Assembly: GCA_910585665.1 (NCBI GenBank)
Contig: CAJUFI010000029.1
Span: forward strand, 22,741-50,097
Direction of reading: 5' to 3'
Source: an uncultured Acetatifactor sp.
GTDB lineage: Bacteria > Bacillota > Clostridia > Lachnospirales > Lachnospiraceae
DNA length: 27,357 bases
The notes below the pieces were generated by a model, which was not told the DNA's origin, did not search any database, and saw only the letters and a list, made by a program, of their open reading frames with translations. Below are positions 1 through 6,734 of this stretch, in pieces; the first letter of the stretch is position 1; each line of letters begins with the position of its first letter. The translations under genes and the position numbers were made by a program.

Positions 1-240
1 CATAGCCGAAAGCGGCCATTAAATCCGGGTATGTATCCGCGTATTCCGTATAGTTAAATCCGTCAATGGATCCCACAGCGGGAGCAGGGCTGAAAGTAGC
101 AGTTCTCCCTTCTCTTATTCCGTATGTCACGTAATGCGTATATAAGAGATCTCTGTCATAGCCGAAAGCGGCCATTAAATCCGGGTATGTATCCGCGTAT
201 TCCGTATAGTTGAATTCGTCAATGGACCCCGCAGCGGGAA
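1..240 (-). repeat. 156-bp-period near-identical tandem repeat in the transpeptidase gene
   Basis: Positions 1-70 and 157-226 differ at only two bases (A/G at 56/212 and C/T at about 60/216). Similarity fades after about position 84/240. The period of 156 bp equals 52 codons, so the reading frame is kept. Such near-identity at synonymous sites means recent duplication or gene conversion. Further copies may lie outside the window. Confidence 0.9.
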
Positions 241-892
241 CGGTTCCGTTTGCCGCCGTGAACCAGGGGTTGTTGATATCTGCGTCTGTTGGATCCCATC
301 CTCTGCAGGGAGAGTTCCCATCTATTTTGAGCGCTGTGGGTTTCTCCAGCAGTCCGGCTGTTTCGCTGTCAGAGTATACGACCACCGTTGTGCCCGGCTT
401 ACAGTTATCATATATCCATTTGGCATCTGCCGCAGACAATCTGACGCAGCCTAAAGAGGCGTTTTCTCCCAGCGCATTGTACTCGTCCCACTTCAGCGAA
501 TCCGGGGAAGGCTTCGTGTAGGGCACGGAGTGGAACAGGATACTCCCATTGAACCGCACCGCATACCTTCCATAACTTCTGTCCACCATCTGACGCCACT
601 CATAGTAATTGGACGTTCTGAAGACGCCCTCCGGAGTCTCATGCCCTTCCTTGCCGCAGGAACAGACCATTGCCTTGACGGGCGTCATGGTGCCGTCTGC
701 CTCCTGCTGTACAACGGTAATGCAGTTTAAGGCCCTGTTGACATAAACCGTGTAATCCGGCCTTGGGTCAACGGCGGCATTTCCCACAGATCCATTCCGC
801 GATTCCGCCGCTTCTGTCACAATGACTGTATTGAAGAACATAAATATGCTCATGCACACCACGCCGATCATCAGACCATACCATTTTTTCAT
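1..892 (-). CDS. Secreted L,D-transpeptidase (YkuD) with C-terminal repeats, 3' end outside window
   Basis: I translated this frame by hand; it stays open from the ATG at 892 to the window edge, giving 297 residues with the C-terminus missing. The start follows an AAGGAG site 8 bases upstream. Residues 1-28 form a signal peptide (MKKW, hydrophobic core, TEAA). The YkuD signature is clear: His121 in FHSVPY and catalytic Cys149 in ASLGCVRLS, which in this family make 3-3 peptidoglycan cross-links or anchor proteins through an acyl-enzyme on that cysteine. After about residue 215 come repeats of the form FNYTEYADTYPDLMAAFGYD...YVTYGIREGR, one complete and one cut by the edge. Similar YPDL/YGxxEGR repeats occur at the ends of many Firmicute surface proteins; their role is not established here. 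It is divergently transcribed from pyrE. YkuD assignment is firm; substrate is unknown. Confidence 0.93.
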   Translation of the reverse strand, partial: MKKWYGLMIGVVCMSIFMFFNTVIVTEAAESRNGSVGNAAVDPRPDYTVYVNRALNCITVVQQEADGTMTPVKAMVCSCGKEGHETPEGVFRTSNYYEWRQMVDRSYGRYAVRFNGSILFHSVPYTKPSPDSLKWDEYNALGENASLGCVRLSAADAKWIYDNCKPGTTVVVYSDSETAGLLEKPTALKIDGNSPCRGWDPTDADINNPWFTAANGTVPAAGSIDEFNYTEYADTYPDLMAAFGYDRDLLYTHYVTYGIREGRTATFSPAPAVGSIDGFNYTEYADTYPDLMAAFGY

Positions 893-944
893 GTTGAATT
901 CTCCTTGATTTCTTATCGTTGCCATGTTTCTCCGCATTACAGAG

Positions 945-973
945 ATTGTAACATATAAGCGTCCGATTTGCAA
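945..973 (-). promoter_or_regulatory. Sigma-A promoter of the L,D-transpeptidase gene
   Basis: Read on the minus strand there is TTGCAA (973-968), a 17-base spacer and TACAAT (950-945), matching the vegetative consensus at 4/6 and 5/6. It lies about 53 bases upstream of the ATG at 892 and faces away from pyrE. Confidence 0.65.
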
Positions 974-1028
974 TATTCCATGGACTGCAAAACTCTTGAT
1001 AAATTCTTTATAAAAAAGCCAAAAGCAA

Positions 1029-1057
1029 TTGAAATAGTGTCCAAACTGTGGTAAAGT
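1029..1057 (+). promoter_or_regulatory. Sigma-A promoter of pyrE
   Basis: TTGAAA (1029-1034), a 17-base spacer and TAAAGT (1052-1057) form a plausible vegetative promoter. A GTG at 1048 in frame with pyrE lies inside the spacer, so it cannot be a start codon on this transcript; this supports the ATG at 1099. Confidence 0.55.
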
Positions 1058-1098
1058 ATAAGAGATTAAAGTTTTGGGCAGAAGGAGAATCGCGGCAT

Positions 1099-1779
1099 AT
1101 GGAACATTATAAACAGGAATTTATCGAATTCATGGTGGACTGTAAGGCGCTGAAGTTCGGGGATTTTGTCCTCAAAAGCGGCAGAAGGTCCCCTTTTTTC
1201 ATGAATGCGGGCTCTTACGTGACCGGCGGCCAGCTGCGGCGGCTGGGGGAATATTATGCCAGGGCCATCCATGAGAAGTACGGGGATGAATTTGACATCC
1301 TGTTTGGGCCTGCATACAAGGGAATCCCTCTGAGCGTGGCCGCGGCCATAGCCTACAGCGAGATATACGGCAGGGAAGTCCGCTACTGCTCCAACCGCAA
1401 GGAGGCCAAGGACCACGGCGACGCCGGCATCCTGCTGGGCAGCAGCCTGCAGGACGGGGACAGGGTGGTGATGATAGAGGACGTGACCACTTCCGGCAAG
1501 TCCATCGAGGAGACATATCCGATTCTGACGGCCCAGGCGAACGTGGAGGTCAGGGGGCTGATGGTGTCCCTGAACCGCATGGAGAAAGGGCCGGGAGGAA
1601 AGGGAAGCGCCCTGGAGGAGATCAGGGAGCGCTACGGCATTGAGGCCCATGCCATCGTGACTATGGACGAGGTGGTGGAGCACCTGTACAATAAGCCGTA
1701 CAAAGGCCAGGTTTACATCGATGACTCCTTGAAAGCGGCGATTGATGAATATTATGGAGTGTATGGAGCAGGGCGCTGA
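1099..1779 (+). CDS. pyrE: Orotate phosphoribosyltransferase
   Basis: The 226-residue protein transfers the ribose phosphate of PRPP to orotate to make OMP, the fifth step of pyrimidine synthesis in the cytoplasm. The type I PRPP-binding motif is RVVMIEDVTTSGKS at residues 122-135, with the acidic pair ED. An upstream segment around residues 95-110 (RYCSNRKEAKDHGD) corresponds to the flexible catalytic loop with its lysines. The start at 1099 has a GGAG site 11 bases upstream; the longer GTG frame from 1048 overlaps the promoter. Length fits the bacterial family. Other pyr genes are absent here; pyrE stands at the head of a small-membrane-protein and purine gene row, all on the same strand, which ties two PRPP-consuming pathways together. 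Confidence 0.95.
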   Translation: MEHYKQEFIEFMVDCKALKFGDFVLKSGRRSPFFMNAGSYVTGGQLRRLGEYYARAIHEKYGDEFDILFGPAYKGIPLSVAAAIAYSEIYGREVRYCSNRKEAKDHGDAGILLGSSLQDGDRVVMIEDVTTSGKSIEETYPILTAQANVEVRGLMVSLNRMEKGPGGKGSALEEIRERYGIEAHAIVTMDEVVEHLYNKPYKGQVYIDDSLKAAIDEYYGVYGAGR

Positions 1780-1798
1780 CGTCCGTAGGAGGAAGCGC

Positions 1799-1972
1799 AT
1801 GGAAGAAGGGAGCAGGCATATGGGAGAGAGGTTATACAAGGTAATGAAAGGGGCAGGGGCCACCAGCATTACCGTTGGCGTGATTACGCTGGTGGTGGGG
1901 GTCGTATCGGGAATTCTACTGATCATTACCGGAGCGAAGCTGATTGCGGGCAAGTCTAAAATCATATTCTAA
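1799..1972 (+). CDS. Small single-pass membrane protein, unknown function
   Basis: This 57-residue protein is not one I recognise. The chosen ATG has an ideal AGGAGG six bases upstream (1787-1792). An internal ATG at 1820, preceded by GGGAG, would give a 50-residue form starting MGERLYKV. A basic N-terminal part is followed by one glycine-rich hydrophobic helix, about residues 21-50 (VGVITLVVGVVSGILLI and following), and a short basic tail. It begins 19 bases after the pyrE stop, so it is probably cotranscribed. The hydrophobic pattern and strong ribosome site make it a credible gene; no function can be inferred. Confidence 0.6.
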   Translation: MEEGSRHMGERLYKVMKGAGATSITVGVITLVVGVVSGILLIITGAKLIAGKSKIIF

Positions 1973-2043
1973 GCGAGGAGCGATTGGCGGGCATTTTCCA
2001 AGAGGCGGGACGAACCTCTCTGGGGAGTGCCCTTTAGAGTTTT

Positions 2044-2364
2044 ATGAAAAAAAGAAAAGGGATCATCTTTACTGACAAAAAACATTCCAACCGCGCCATC
2101 ATGGCTACGATTCTGGGAATCATCAGCCTGGCCTCGCTGGGGACCATGGTGTTCCTGTCCTATCGGCAGGAGGGGAACGTGCGTTCCGGATACGGCGCCG
2201 CGGCGCTGCTGGCGGCTCTTTATTCCACCGTGGGGCTGGTGCTGGGGCTGGCGGCCATACAGCGGAAGGAGTATTACAGGGTCTTCCCGGTGCTGGGCAT
2301 CCTGCTGAACCTGGCGGCTCTGGTGGGCATCGGACTGATATTGTACCTGGGAAGCAGCCTGTGA
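2044..2364 (+). CDS. Small integral membrane protein (DUF6142-like), unknown function
   Basis: The 106-residue protein has a basic start (MKKRKG) and three hydrophobic segments at about residues 18-42, 51-75 and 80-104, so it is a small polytopic membrane protein. It resembles in layout a family of Lachnospiraceae proteins that I recall as DUF6142, but this was not checked. A stop at 2035-2037 makes 2044 the first usable ATG. The ribosome site is weak: GGGGAG lies 16 or more bases upstream. It lies 71 bases downstream of another small membrane gene on the same strand, suggesting a pair acting in the membrane. Function unknown. Confidence 0.65.
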   Translation: MKKRKGIIFTDKKHSNRAIMATILGIISLASLGTMVFLSYRQEGNVRSGYGAAALLAALYSTVGLVLGLAAIQRKEYYRVFPVLGILLNLAALVGIGLILYLGSSL

Positions 2365-2393
2365 GGAAGGCAGGGGCCCGGGCTGAAAAATAA

Positions 2394-2460
2394 GGGTTGC
2401 GAAGAAAGGCAACTTTTAGTAAACTGGAAGAGAAAGGAATCCGGAGGGACGTCCGGATTC
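2394..2460 (+). promoter_or_regulatory. Two hairpins ahead of purE (possible attenuator/leader)
   Basis: The first hairpin is GTTGC (2396-2400) with GCAAC (2409-2413), followed by TTTT, a weak intrinsic-terminator shape. The second is a perfect 9-bp stem, GAATCCGGA (2437-2445) with TCCGGATTC (2452-2460), closed by a six-base loop, ending 15 bases before the purE ribosome site. The first could end the upstream transcript. The second has no U-tract and may be a leader element or RNA-processing site. I see no match to the purine riboswitch core. Confidence 0.4.
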
Positions 2461-2487
2461 AGAATGACAGTATCGAAGGAGGAAATT

Positions 2488-3036
2488 ATGGTGACAAGCG
2501 GGACACTGGAGACAGGAAAGCCCAGGGTGGGCATCGTCATGGGGAGCGATTCCGACATGCCCGTGATGGCGAAGGCGGCGGATATCCTGGAGGAGCTGGG
2601 AATTCCCTATGAGATGGCGATCATCAGCGCCCACAGGGAGCCGGACGTATTTTTTGAGTATGCCAGAAGCGCAGAGGAGAAGGGCTTCAAGGTGATCATC
2701 GCGGGGGCCGGGATGGCCGCCCATCTGCCGGGCATGTGCGCCGCTATCTTCCCGATGCCTGTGATTGGGATTCCCATGCACACCTCCTCCCTGGGAGGCA
2801 GGGACTCCCTGTACTCCATCGTGCAGATGCCCTCGGGCATTCCGGTGGCCACGGTGGCGATTAACGGCGGCGCCAACGCAGGCCTGCTGGCGGCGAAAAT
2901 CCTGGCCACATCGGACAGCGGGCTGTTGCAGAAGCTGAAGGACTACAGCGCGAAGCTGAAAGGGCAGGTGGAGGCCAAGGATGCGAAGCTGCAGGAGCAG
3001 GGCTACAAAGCCTATATGGAGTCCCAGAAGAAATAA
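2488..3036 (+). CDS. purE: N5-carboxyaminoimidazole ribonucleotide mutase (PurE)
   Basis: The 182-residue protein belongs to the PurE family, which interconverts N5-CAIR and CAIR in IMP synthesis. Visible motifs are GIVMGSDSDMP at 15-25 for phosphate binding, SAHREPD at 47-53 with the catalytic histidine His49, AGAGMAAHLPGM at 72-83, and DSLYSIVQMPSGIPVATVAI at 106-125. Compared with the Escherichia coli enzyme, the usual SAHRTPD threonine is Glu and AGAGGAAH has Met; from memory these are normal for clostridia. The C-terminal 40 residues are charged and helical. The ATG at 2488 has AAGGAGG five bases upstream; an in-frame ATG at 2464 lacks such a site. No purK is present in the window, so the N5-CAIR source must be elsewhere or bypassed. 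Confidence 0.95.
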   Translation: MVTSGTLETGKPRVGIVMGSDSDMPVMAKAADILEELGIPYEMAIISAHREPDVFFEYARSAEEKGFKVIIAGAGMAAHLPGMCAAIFPMPVIGIPMHTSSLGGRDSLYSIVQMPSGIPVATVAINGGANAGLLAAKILATSDSGLLQKLKDYSAKLKGQVEAKDAKLQEQGYKAYMESQKK

Positions 3037-3174
3037 GAGTGGAGGGGAATCTCTGTCCATACTAAGGAAGCGTCTACAAATAACTGATACGAGTTTAAAG
3101 CTGTTTTCCTTGTATTTCCGGGCTTTTCTCTAAAGAAGTTGTAGCAGTTTTTTTCCGACAATTCCTAAAGTGCC

Positions 3175-3206
3175 GGGCGGAGCAGACGCGGAACTGAAAT
3201 AGGAGG
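3175..3206 (+). repeat. 32-bp leader repeat before purM (second copy before radA)
   Basis: This segment runs from GGGCGG through GCAGACGCGGAACTG to the AGGAGG ribosome site of purM. The same 32 bases occur at 12156-12187 directly before radA with only two A/G differences. It includes the ribosome-binding site, so it is part of the untranslated leader. Upstream, GCGTCT (3070-3075) could pair with AGACGC (3184-3189), a much weaker stem than at radA. Confidence 0.8.
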
Positions 3207-3214
3207 AAGAAGAA

Positions 3215-4240
3215 GTGGATTATAAGAAGGCGGGAGTGGACATTGAGGCCGGGTATCGGTCTGTGGAGCTGATGAAGGAGGATGTGCGGCGAACCATGAG
3301 GCCGGAGGTGCTGGGCGGCATCGGCGGCTTTTCGGGCGCGTTTTCCCTGGAGGCCGTGAAGGGCATGGAAAAGCCTGTGCTGCTGTCCGGGACGGACGGC
3401 GTGGGCACCAAGCTGAAGCTGGCCTTTCTGTTGGACAGACATGACACCATCGGCATCGACTGTGTGGCCATGTGCGTGAACGATGTGGCCTGTGCCGGAG
3501 GGGAGCCTTTGTTTTTCCTGGATTACATTGCCTGCGGCAGGAACTTCCCGGAGAAGATCGCCGCCATCGTGAAGGGCGTGGCGGAAGGGTGCAGACAGGC
3601 CGGGGCGGCGCTGGTGGGCGGCGAGACGGCGGAGCATCCGGGGCTGATGCCGGAGGAGGAATACGACCTGGCGGGCTTCGCGGTAGGCGTGGCGGAGGAG
3701 AAGGCGCTGATCACGGGAGAGCATATCAAGGACGGGGACGTGCTGGTGGGCATGGCTTCCTCGGGCGTGCACTCCAACGGGTTCTCCCTGGTGCGCAAGG
3801 TGTTCGAGATGACCAGGGAAAGCCTGGACACCTATTATGAAGAGCTGGGAGGGACGCTGGGAGAGACCCTGCTGACCCCCACGAAGATATATGTGAAGGC
3901 GCTGAAATCCGTCAAAGAGGCAGGCGTCGTCGTCAAGGGCTGCAGCCACATCACCGGCGGAGGCTTCTATGAGAACATCCCCAGGATGCTTCCCGAGGGA
4001 ATCCGCGCCGTGGTGGAGAAGGGCAGCTACGAAGTGCCCGCAATCTTCCGTCTTCTGCAGAGGAAAGGCCAGATTGAGGAGCAGATGATGTACAATACTT
4101 ACAACATGGGCCTGGGCATGGTGCTGGCCCTTGCGCCGGAAGATGCCGGGAAGGCCGTGGAAGCCATCCGGGCGGCAGGCGAGGAAGCCTATGTCGTGGG
4201 CCGCTGCAGGGCCGGGGAAAAGGGAGTGGACATATGTTGA
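3215..4240 (+). CDS. purM: Phosphoribosylformylglycinamidine cyclo-ligase (AIR synthetase)
   Basis: The 341-residue protein closes FGAM to AIR with ATP, the fifth step of purine synthesis. It shows family marks in order: DYKKAGVDIEAG at 2-13, SGTDGVGTKLKLA at 58-70, CVNDVACAGGEPLFFLDY at 87-104, GGETAEHPG in the middle, and SSGVHSNGFSLVR. The start is GTG with AGGAGG eight bases upstream. Length is typical. The stop overlaps the purN start by seven bases, which indicates translational coupling with the next enzyme but one in the pathway. A 178-base leader separates it from purE and carries the 32-bp element shared with radA, so purM may have its own regulated leader. Confidence 0.97.
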   Translation: MDYKKAGVDIEAGYRSVELMKEDVRRTMRPEVLGGIGGFSGAFSLEAVKGMEKPVLLSGTDGVGTKLKLAFLLDRHDTIGIDCVAMCVNDVACAGGEPLFFLDYIACGRNFPEKIAAIVKGVAEGCRQAGAALVGGETAEHPGLMPEEEYDLAGFAVGVAEEKALITGEHIKDGDVLVGMASSGVHSNGFSLVRKVFEMTRESLDTYYEELGGTLGETLLTPTKIYVKALKSVKEAGVVVKGCSHITGGGFYENIPRMLPEGIRAVVEKGSYEVPAIFRLLQRKGQIEEQMMYNTYNMGLGMVLALAPEDAGKAVEAIRAAGEEAYVVGRCRAGEKGVDIC

Positions 4241-4860
4241 AGATAGTGGTGTGCGTATCCGGCGGCGGCACGAACCTGCAGGCCATCCTGGATGCCCTGG
4301 AAAGCGGTCGGATCACGGACACGGAGATTTTGGCTGTCATCAGCAACAACCCGGGGGCAAAGGCGCTGGATCGGGCCAGGGATCACGGGATTCCCGCCAT
4401 CTGCCTTTCCCCGAAGCAGTATCCAGACAGGGAGGCGTTCAACGAGGCGTTCACGGAGAAGCTGACGGAGCTTGGGCCGGACCTGGTGGTGCTGGCCGGT
4501 TTTCTGGTGCGGATTCCTCCCCAGATGGTGGCCCGGTTCTCCAACCGCATCATCAATATCCATCCTTCCCTGATACCCTCCTTCTGCGGGGTGGGCTATT
4601 ACGGGCTGAAGGTCCATGAGAAGGTGCTGGAGCGGGGCGTGAAGGTCACAGGGGCCACGGTGCATTTCGTCAACGAGGGCATGGACGAGGGGCCGATCAT
4701 CGCCCAGAAGGCGGTGGAAGTAGAGGAGGGCGACACGCCGGAGATTCTGCAGCGCCGGGTCATGGAGCAGGCGGAGTGGATTCTGCTTCCCAGGGCGATT
4801 GACGACATAGCGAACAAAAGGATACGGGTAGTCGACAACGTGGTCAGAAGCTGTTCCTGA
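4234..4860 (+). CDS. purN: Phosphoribosylglycinamide formyltransferase (GAR transformylase)
   Basis: The 208-residue enzyme uses 10-formyltetrahydrofolate to formylate GAR. The N-terminal phosphate site is SGGGTNLQAI at 9-18. The three catalytic residues of the family are present: Asn108 and His110 in IINIHPSLIPSF, and Asp151 in EGMDEGPIIAQ. The ATG lies inside the end of purM (overlap of seven bases). In many clostridia purH follows purN; here purD comes next after 83 bases, so purH must lie elsewhere. Confidence 0.97.
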   Translation: MLKIVVCVSGGGTNLQAILDALESGRITDTEILAVISNNPGAKALDRARDHGIPAICLSPKQYPDREAFNEAFTEKLTELGPDLVVLAGFLVRIPPQMVARFSNRIINIHPSLIPSFCGVGYYGLKVHEKVLERGVKVTGATVHFVNEGMDEGPIIAQKAVEVEEGDTPEILQRRVMEQAEWILLPRAIDDIANKRIRVVDNVVRSCS

Positions 4861-4943
4861 AAGGCTGCGGGAACCGGGCGCAGAAAAGGAATCGGCGGAG
4901 GGCTTTCGACAATAAATACAGGAATACAGAAAAGGGGTGCAGC

Positions 4944-6221
4944 ATGAAGGTATTGATCATAGGCGGAGGCGGGCGGGAGCACGCAATCGCGGTGGCCATG
5001 AAGAAGAGCGGCAGGGTTGACGCGCTGTACTGTGTGCCGGGCAACGCGGGAATCGCGGAGATTGCGGAGTGCGAGCCGTCCATCGGCGTCATGGAGTTCG
5101 ATAGGATCGTGGCATATGCCAGAGAGAAGCAGGTGGACCTGGTGTTCGTGGCACCGGACGATCCGCTGGCGGGAGGTTTGGTGGATCGATTGGAGGAGGC
5201 GGGCCTGCGGGCATTCGGGCCCAGGAAGAACGCGGCTATCCTGGAGGGAAGCAAGGCCTTTTCCAAGGATCTGATGAAGAAGCACCATATCCCCACGGCG
5301 GCATACGAGACTTTTACGGAGCCGGAGAAAGCGCTGGAATATCTGGAACATGCCAGGATGCCTATCGTACTGAAGGCGGACGGCCTGGCCCTGGGGAAGG
5401 GCGTGCTGATCTGCAATACCCTGGAGGAGGCGAAAGCCGGCGTCAGGGAAATCATGCAGGAGAAGCATTTCGGCAGCGCCGGGGACGCCCTGGTGGTGGA
5501 GGAATTCCTCACGGGACGGGAGGTGTCCGTGCTGGCCTTCGTGGACGGCAGGACGGTGCGGCCCATGACTTCCGCCCAGGACCACAAGCGGGCCCGGGAC
5601 GGGGACGAGGGACCCAACACAGGGGGCATGGGGAACTTTTCCCCCAGTCCCTTCTATACGGAAGAGGTGGACGCGTACTGCAGAGAGCATATCTACCAGC
5701 CAACCGTGGACGCCATGGCCGCGGAGGGCAGGGAGTTCAAGGGGGTCATCTTCTTCGGCCTGATGCTGACGGCTCAGGGGCCCAAGGTGCTGGAGTACAA
5801 TGCCAGGTTCGGCGACCCGGAGGCCCAGGTGGTGCTCTGCAGGATGAAGAACGATCTGCTGGACGTGGTGGATGCCTGCATCGACGGGCAGCTGGACAAA
5901 GTGGAACTGGAGTTCGAGGACAACGCCGCGGTGTGCGTGGTGCTTGCCTCCGAAGGATACCCGGTCTCTTATCAGAAGGGGTTCGAAATCACGGGGCTGG
6001 AGCGGTTCCAGGGGAAAGAGGATTACTATTGCTTCCACGCGGGGAGCCGGTTCGACGAGCAGGGCCGTATCGTGACCAACGGCGGGCGCGTGCTGGGAGT
6101 CACCGCGAAGGGGGCGACTTTGAAAGAAGCCCGGGCGAAAGCCTATGAGGCTGCGGAGTGGGTGTCTTTTGCCAACCGGTACATGCGGCATGACATCGGC
6201 AAGGCAATCGACGAAGCGTAG
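4944..6221 (+). CDS. purD: Phosphoribosylamine-glycine ligase (GAR synthetase)
   Basis: The 425-residue ATP-grasp enzyme joins glycine to phosphoribosylamine. Motifs are VLIIGGGGREHAIA at 3-16, LKADGLALGKGV in the ATP-grasp core, TSAQDHKRARDGDEGPNTGG with the metal and substrate region, and YNARFGDPEAQ near the C-terminal domain. Length fits the family. The ATG has an AAGGGG site upstream. It ends the first purine cluster; no terminator is visible before the next gene 41 bases on, so read-through into the zinc-ribbon gene is possible. Confidence 0.97.
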   Translation: MKVLIIGGGGREHAIAVAMKKSGRVDALYCVPGNAGIAEIAECEPSIGVMEFDRIVAYAREKQVDLVFVAPDDPLAGGLVDRLEEAGLRAFGPRKNAAILEGSKAFSKDLMKKHHIPTAAYETFTEPEKALEYLEHARMPIVLKADGLALGKGVLICNTLEEAKAGVREIMQEKHFGSAGDALVVEEFLTGREVSVLAFVDGRTVRPMTSAQDHKRARDGDEGPNTGGMGNFSPSPFYTEEVDAYCREHIYQPTVDAMAAEGREFKGVIFFGLMLTAQGPKVLEYNARFGDPEAQVVLCRMKNDLLDVVDACIDGQLDKVELEFEDNAAVCVVLASEGYPVSYQKGFEITGLERFQGKEDYYCFHAGSRFDEQGRIVTNGGRVLGVTAKGATLKEARAKAYEAAEWVSFANRYMRHDIGKAIDEA

Positions 6222-6262
6222 AATAATAGACATGAAAACGACTAGGATGGAGGTGTATACTG

Positions 6263-6718
6263 ATGAGTGGCTTTGGGTCTTTGGATGCATATAACATCCC
6301 TCGGGTATGTAAGGAATGTGGTGGCGTGATGGTATTCAAGGGTGTGGGAGAGTATCGTTGCGAAGATTGTGGAGTCGTGGATTATGATGACTATGGAAAG
6401 GTGAGGTGCTACATCGAGTCGAACAAAGGGGCGACGGCAGCACAGATCGAGAAGGCGGTGGGAGTGTCCCAGCGCACTGTCCGCCGTCTTTTGAAAGATG
6501 GCCGATTGGAGATAACGGAAGGTTCCAAGGTATTTCTACGCTGCGAACTGTGCGGCAAGCAGATTCGTTCAGGGCAGTACTGTCCGGAGTGTGAAATCAA
6601 GGTACACCGCAACTTGGAGGAGAAGCAGAGGGAGTTGCTGAACAAAGCAATCCAGGGCTTCGGTATGGAGCAGAAGTCCGAGGAGGGTCAGAGGAGATTC
6701 ACCCGGGAGAATGAATAG
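6263..6718 (+). CDS. Double zinc-ribbon / helix-turn-helix protein
   Basis: The 151-residue protein has two candidate zinc sites around a central DNA-binding-like helix-turn-helix. The first is Cys16-x2-Cys19 with Cys33-x2-Cys36. The second is Cys94-x2-Cys97 with Cys107-x2-Cys110. Between them residues 58-83 (TAAQIEKAVGVSQRTVRRLL) are a helix-turn-helix. The layout recalls the YvyF/TIGR03826 proteins found in flagellar operons of Firmicutes, but there are no flagellar operon genes here, so it is better called a zinc-ribbon HTH protein of unknown target. GGAGG lies nine bases before the ATG. It is followed at once by a membrane SH3 gene and probably cotranscribed with it. A regulatory role is inference. 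Confidence 0.75.
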   Translation: MSGFGSLDAYNIPRVCKECGGVMVFKGVGEYRCEDCGVVDYDDYGKVRCYIESNKGATAAQIEKAVGVSQRTVRRLLKDGRLEITEGSKVFLRCELCGKQIRSGQYCPECEIKVHRNLEEKQRELLNKAIQGFGMEQKSEEGQRRFTRENE

Positions 6719-6734
6719 CAAGGAGAAGGAGCAC

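Noticed and set aside
1048..1098. Extended pyrE start at the GTG at 1048
   Set aside because: It lies within the promoter spacer, whereas the ATG at 1099 has a proper ribosome site.
2365..3214. Purine riboswitch or other known riboswitch upstream of purE or purM
   Set aside because: Hairpins exist, but I could not find the conserved three-way-junction core of a purine riboswitch.
4860..4943. Possible third copy of the purM/radA leader before purD
   Set aside because: Only scattered short matches (such as CCGGGCG and GCAGA) were seen, not better than chance in G+C-rich DNA.
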